Source: Acidobacteriota bacterium (GTDB taxonomy: Bacteria > Acidobacteriota > Terriglobia > Terriglobales > Acidobacteriaceae). From it: a DNA stretch of 15,739 nt. The position numbers and the translations under genes were made by a program. Where the stretch lies: contig QIAK01000290.1 of assembly GCA_003225515.1 (NCBI GenBank), forward strand, positions 1 to 15,739, given 5' to 3'. The notes beneath the pieces were generated by a model. The model searched no databases. It saw only the letters and a program-made list of their open reading frames with translations, and had not been told where the DNA came from. Below, piece by piece: positions 13,555 to 15,739 of this stretch; position 1 is the first letter of the stretch, and every line of letters starts with the position of its first letter.

Positions 13555-14016
13555 CTAGCGCTGGTTCTCGCCTTCTTTGAACATGTACTTGATTGCAGGC
13601 TTGTAGATCATCAGATTCGGATCGCCGTTGTCACGGTTCACCTTGATGCAATTGCGGTCGTACCACTCGATGATTCCGCGTACTTCTTCACCGTCGCGCA
13701 GCACGATCACCATTTGCGTCCGCGACTGCATTTGTTTCTGATAATAAAAATTCTCGGCGTTGGTCTGATCGGGAGGGGCAGGCTTCTTGCCTCCACCGCT
13801 TCCCATCGAACGTTCCCCGCGTTCTGCTCGCTCCATTCGCTCTCCACGCTCGTGCCGCTCCGGGCGCTCGCGTCGCTCCTGCGCCGGCATCGGAATCGAG
13901 TTGTGGTTATTGTAATTCTCCGAGCGCGGCAGCGTCGGCCGGATCAGCTTTCGGTTGGCGAAATTTTCCCTATCGGAGGCTTCTCCTGCCTGTACGGGAT
14001 CCATAGTGTCTTTCAT
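13555..14016 (-). CDS. hfq: Hfq-like Sm-fold RNA-binding protein with long Arg/Glu-rich N-terminal extension
   Basis: Predicted RNA chaperone. The C-terminal domain (about 85-147 of 153) aligns with Hfq. A leading helix NFYYQKQMQSRTQ is at 89-101 and the Sm1 strands MVIVLRDGEEVRGIIEWYD at 102-120, then Sm2 LMIYKPAIKYMFK at 135-147. Compared with E. coli Hfq, the SFDQF segment is WYDRN and the proximal-site YKH is YKP. Residues 1-84 are a polar extension; 47-69 are nearly all Arg/Glu with scattered His, Pro, Gly and Met, then a glycine and lysine stretch. Most Hfq proteins carry extra length at the C-terminus instead. The start ATG 14016 has GAGGT 9 bases upstream; ATG 14004 is an alternative. 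It converges on dcd and diverges from the gene at 14314. The Sm-family call is firm, and orthology to true Hfq is probable. Confidence 0.8.
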   Translation of the reverse strand: MKDTMDPVQAGEASDRENFANRKLIRPTLPRSENYNNHNSIPMPAQERRERPERHERGERMERAERGERSMGSGGGKKPAPPDQTNAENFYYQKQMQSRTQMVIVLRDGEEVRGIIEWYDRNCIKVNRDNGDPNLMIYKPAIKYMFKEGENQR

Positions 14017-14059
14017 CGTGGCGCTACCTCGGCTTACACGCGCTCGTGCACAGAACCGA

Positions 14060-14087
14060 ACTTTAGGGACCCCATGTATGTTTTCAA
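14060..14087 (-). promoter_or_regulatory. Candidate promoter of the Hfq-like gene
   Basis: On the minus strand, TTGAAA (14087-14082, 5 of 6 matches) is followed after 16 bases by TAAAGT (14065-14060, 4 of 6 matches). Transcription would start near 14053, giving a leader of about 37 bases. Confidence 0.4.
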
Positions 14088-14115
14088 CGAAGGCGTGAAA
14101 TTTAAATTACCGTAA

Positions 14116-14133
14116 CACAGGAAACTTCCTGTG
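14116..14133. promoter_or_regulatory. 18-bp palindrome in the divergent promoter region, possible operator
   Basis: CACAGGAA (14116-14123) and TTCCTGTG (14126-14133) are perfect inverted repeats around a 2-base centre. The site lies about 30 bp upstream of the proposed -35 of the Hfq-like gene and 180 bp upstream of the divergent gene. The rest of the 297-base gap is gene-free, with an AT-rich stretch at 14097-14109 and an isolated TAGAAT at 14186-14191. The compact symmetric form suits a dimeric regulator; no known box is recognised. Confidence 0.5.
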
Positions 14134-14302
14134 ACAATCCTTCCTTCGTGCCAGGCGACCGAGTGTGCCAAATCTTGCATACCCCTAGAATATCGATTTG
14201 CCCAACGGGACCGCCTCTCTTTCGCTCTCTTGTAACTTTTCTTCGAGCCCGAATCCTATCTGATACCTTTCGTGTGCTTGGCGGGCCCCTATTTCAAAAT
14301 TC

Positions 14303-14308
14303 AAGGAG
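14303..14308 (+). promoter_or_regulatory. Ribosome binding site fixing the GTG start at 14314
   Basis: AAGGAG leaves 5 bases to the GTG at 14314. The longer in-frame GTG at 14272 has no such site. Confidence 0.7.
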
Positions 14309-14313
14309 TTGTA

Positions 14314-14649
14314 GTGAACAAAAATCCGGCCGGACCATCATCGGTCGATCTGAGATCTCAAGACGATCGTGGTCCCCACTTTCATAAGGCAAACAGTTTA
14401 ATCGTGAGTCCTCACTCCCAGGCGGTGCTGCTTCGTGCGGCGCGGGCCACTCTGATCGAGGAAATGTGCCATCGGCTTACTGATCTTTTCACTCTCATTT
14501 GTGGACGGGTGGAGATTCTGAGCGACAAGACGCCCACTGGGTTGTTGGAAGACTTACAGTCCATTCGCAGGGCTGCCATGAAGGGAGCCGAGTTCAATAA
14601 GCGTGTATTTGGAGCCGCACAGGAATGCCGCCGCGAGATTGGCCTTTGA
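14314..14649 (+). CDS. Small protein resembling an isolated histidine-kinase phosphoacceptor (DHp) domain
   Basis: 111 residues from a GTG start with a strong ribosome binding site. Residues 1-35 are polar and without recognisable structure. Residues 36-105 look like a two-helix hairpin. The segment EEMCHRLTDLFTLICGRVEI (49-68) follows the pattern of the histidine-kinase dimerisation helix usually written as AHDFNNLLTxIxGxxEL, with His53 at the phosphoacceptor position. LLEDLQSIRRAAMKGAEFNK (77-96) matches the second helix. No ATP-binding domain, PAS domain or membrane segment is present, and the gene stops cleanly with TGA; the next gene is convergent 30 bases on. It may be a phosphotransfer or dimerisation partner, or a decayed kinase piece that kept good translation signals. 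The similarity is judged by eye; function is unknown. Confidence 0.7.
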   Translation: MNKNPAGPSSVDLRSQDDRGPHFHKANSLIVSPHSQAVLLRAARATLIEEMCHRLTDLFTLICGRVEILSDKTPTGLLEDLQSIRRAAMKGAEFNKRVFGAAQECRREIGL

Positions 14650-14679
14650 GACCTGGGATTTCCCCTCTGAGGTTCTCCG

Positions 14680-15739
14680 CTAGTTCGTGCTCGACAGGTC
14701 GGCGCCGCGGCGCTCTTTGCCGCTCCACGTGACAATCGCCACCAGACTGGCCATCAGGAGCACGGTCCACGCCAGCACGGGTGGAAAACTCCCTCCATAT
14801 CGCGTCTCGGCCAGCTTCGCCTGGATCACGGAATTGCGGGAAGAAAAGAAATTGCCCACCTGATAGGCGAATCCAGGCAGCGTGCCGCGCACAGCCGGCG
14901 GCGAGAGTTCGTTCAAATGCGCCGGAACCACTCCCCATGCGCCTTGCACCATGAACTGCATTAGAAATCCACCCAATGCAAGTGTCGGGATGGTGTGCGA
15001 ATAAACCCATAGCGGGATCAACGGAATCGAAAGCAGTCCGGCGATCACAATGGCTTTTCGACGCCCAATTTTCTCAGACCACGTACCGAAGAAAATTCCT
15101 CCCAGCAGCGCGCCAACATTCGCGATGATCGCGATCAATCCGACCATGTGCGGCGACAAATTGTGATTCTTTTCCAGAAAGGTCGGGTAAAGATCCTGGG
15201 CGCCGTGGCTGAAGGAATTGAACGCGAACATCAGGATGACCAGAAACAAAAATATCCCAGCATGCGAAGCTATGCCCTTGCCTAAACGGCTCTCGGCATT
15301 TCTCGATGCCTGCCCTTGCAGCCAGGCAGGAGATTCGTCGACCTTGGTGCGAATGTAGATGACCAGAAAGGCCGGCAGCGCGCCGATCACGAACATGCCT
15401 CTCCAGCCCACGAAGGAAAACAGGGCGCCGTAAACCATCGCGGCCAACAGATAGCCCACGACATAGCCTTCCTGCAGCACGCCGGAAAAAAATCCGCGTC
15501 CCTCGGCAGGCAACGTTTCGAAGGCCAGCGCCGCGCCTACTCCCCATTCTCCGCCCATCGCAATCCCGAAGAACACTCGCATGATAAGAAACATCTTCAA
15601 CGAAGGCGCAAACGCCGAGGCCAACTCAAACACCGAGTACGCGATGATGTCGACCATGAGTGTCGGGCGGCGCCCGAAGCGGTCGGCCATCAATCCAAAG
15701 AGGACCGCGCCCAGCGGTCGCATAGCCAGCGTCAAAAAG
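14680..15739 (-). CDS. MFS transporter, sugar-acid/sialate-type symporter family, 5' end outside the window
   Basis: Partial major facilitator protein; the frame is open to the right window edge, so the N-terminus with the first membrane segment(s) is missing. About 353 residues are visible. The cytoplasmic motif A between segments 2 and 3 is clear (GLMADRFGRRPT), preceded by LAMRPLGAVLF. The segment 4 region has IMRVFFGIAMGGEWGVGAAL, and DESPAWLQ leads to the central loop. A second motif A copy, GTWSEKIGRRKA, starts the C-terminal half. Roughly ten hydrophobic segments remain. The wording resembles the sialate:H+ symporter group (NanT, JEN-like organic acid carriers), but the substrate cannot be assigned. 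It ends 30 bases from the convergent DHp-like gene, and the gap has no convincing terminator. Confidence 0.9.
   Translation of the reverse strand, partial: FLTLAMRPLGAVLFGLMADRFGRRPTLMVDIIAYSVFELASAFAPSLKMFLIMRVFFGIAMGGEWGVGAALAFETLPAEGRGFFSGVLQEGYVVGYLLAAMVYGALFSFVGWRGMFVIGALPAFLVIYIRTKVDESPAWLQGQASRNAESRLGKGIASHAGIFLFLVILMFAFNSFSHGAQDLYPTFLEKNHNLSPHMVGLIAIIANVGALLGGIFFGTWSEKIGRRKAIVIAGLLSIPLIPLWVYSHTIPTLALGGFLMQFMVQGAWGVVPAHLNELSPPAVRGTLPGFAYQVGNFFSSRNSVIQAKLAETRYGGSFPPVLAWTVLLMASLVAIVTWSGKERRGADLSSTN

Noticed and set aside
13462..14115. Open + strand frame of 217 codons opposite the Hfq-like gene
   Set aside because: It is antisense to a gene with a clear Sm domain, begins inside a tandem repeat, and its product resembles no family I recognise.
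14647..14677. GAGACCT...AGGTTCTC hairpin between the convergent DHp-like and MFS genes as a terminator
   Set aside because: The stem needs a bulge and there is no T run on either strand.
1..15739. Whole-window check for tRNA or rRNA genes, CRISPR arrays, insertion sequences, prophage or toxin-antitoxin genes
   Set aside because: No cloverleaf-like sequence, spaced repeat array, transposase or phage gene was recognised; the short tandem arrays have no spacers.

Overview
The window looks like ordinary core chromosome of an Acidobacteriota bacterium, probably class Terriglobia (Koribacter-like). This is inferred from GC content in the high fifties by eye, the character of the RapZ, HU, Hfq-like and omega proteins, and short-period intergenic repeats of a kind I associate with that phylum. 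No phage, transposon, CRISPR array, tRNA or rRNA is visible.

Left part (1-9979, all + strand): rapZ, an MsbA-type ABC exporter, yicC, gmk, rpoZ, coaBC, a family 4 uracil-DNA glycosylase and priA. The order yicC-gmk-rpoZ-coaBC-priA matches the yloC-gmk-rpoZ-coaBC-priA cluster of Firmicutes. Here a uracil-DNA glycosylase sits between coaBC and priA, no remA lies between yicC and gmk, and def-fmt does not follow priA. The genes serve RNA turnover, guanine nucleotide supply, transcription, CoA synthesis, base excision repair and replication restart. yicC and gmk overlap by 4 bases.

Middle (9980-12901): priA converges on a minus-strand pair, an M50 membrane protease followed by a membrane-anchored dihaem cytochrome c. 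The 208-base gap holds an imperfect inverted repeat of about 110 bases resembling a dispersed palindromic (REP/BIME-like) element. Upstream of the protease is a minus-strand HU/IHF-type gene with a recognisable promoter, bracketed by a 10-bp inverted repeat.

Right part (12902-15739): dcd (+) lies between short tandem arrays: two oppositely oriented arrays of period 8 upstream and a nine-unit array of period 7 downstream. A minus-strand Hfq-like Sm protein with an unusual Arg/Glu-rich N-terminal extension follows. Its promoter region, shared with a divergent gene, contains an 18-bp palindrome. The divergent gene encodes a 111-residue protein resembling an isolated histidine-kinase dimerisation/phosphoacceptor domain with no ATPase domain. 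The window ends inside a minus-strand MFS transporter cut by the edge.

I found no clear new multi-gene system. The most noteworthy items are the orphan phosphoacceptor-like protein next to the Hfq-like gene, the modified Hfq-like protein, and the structured intergenic repeats.
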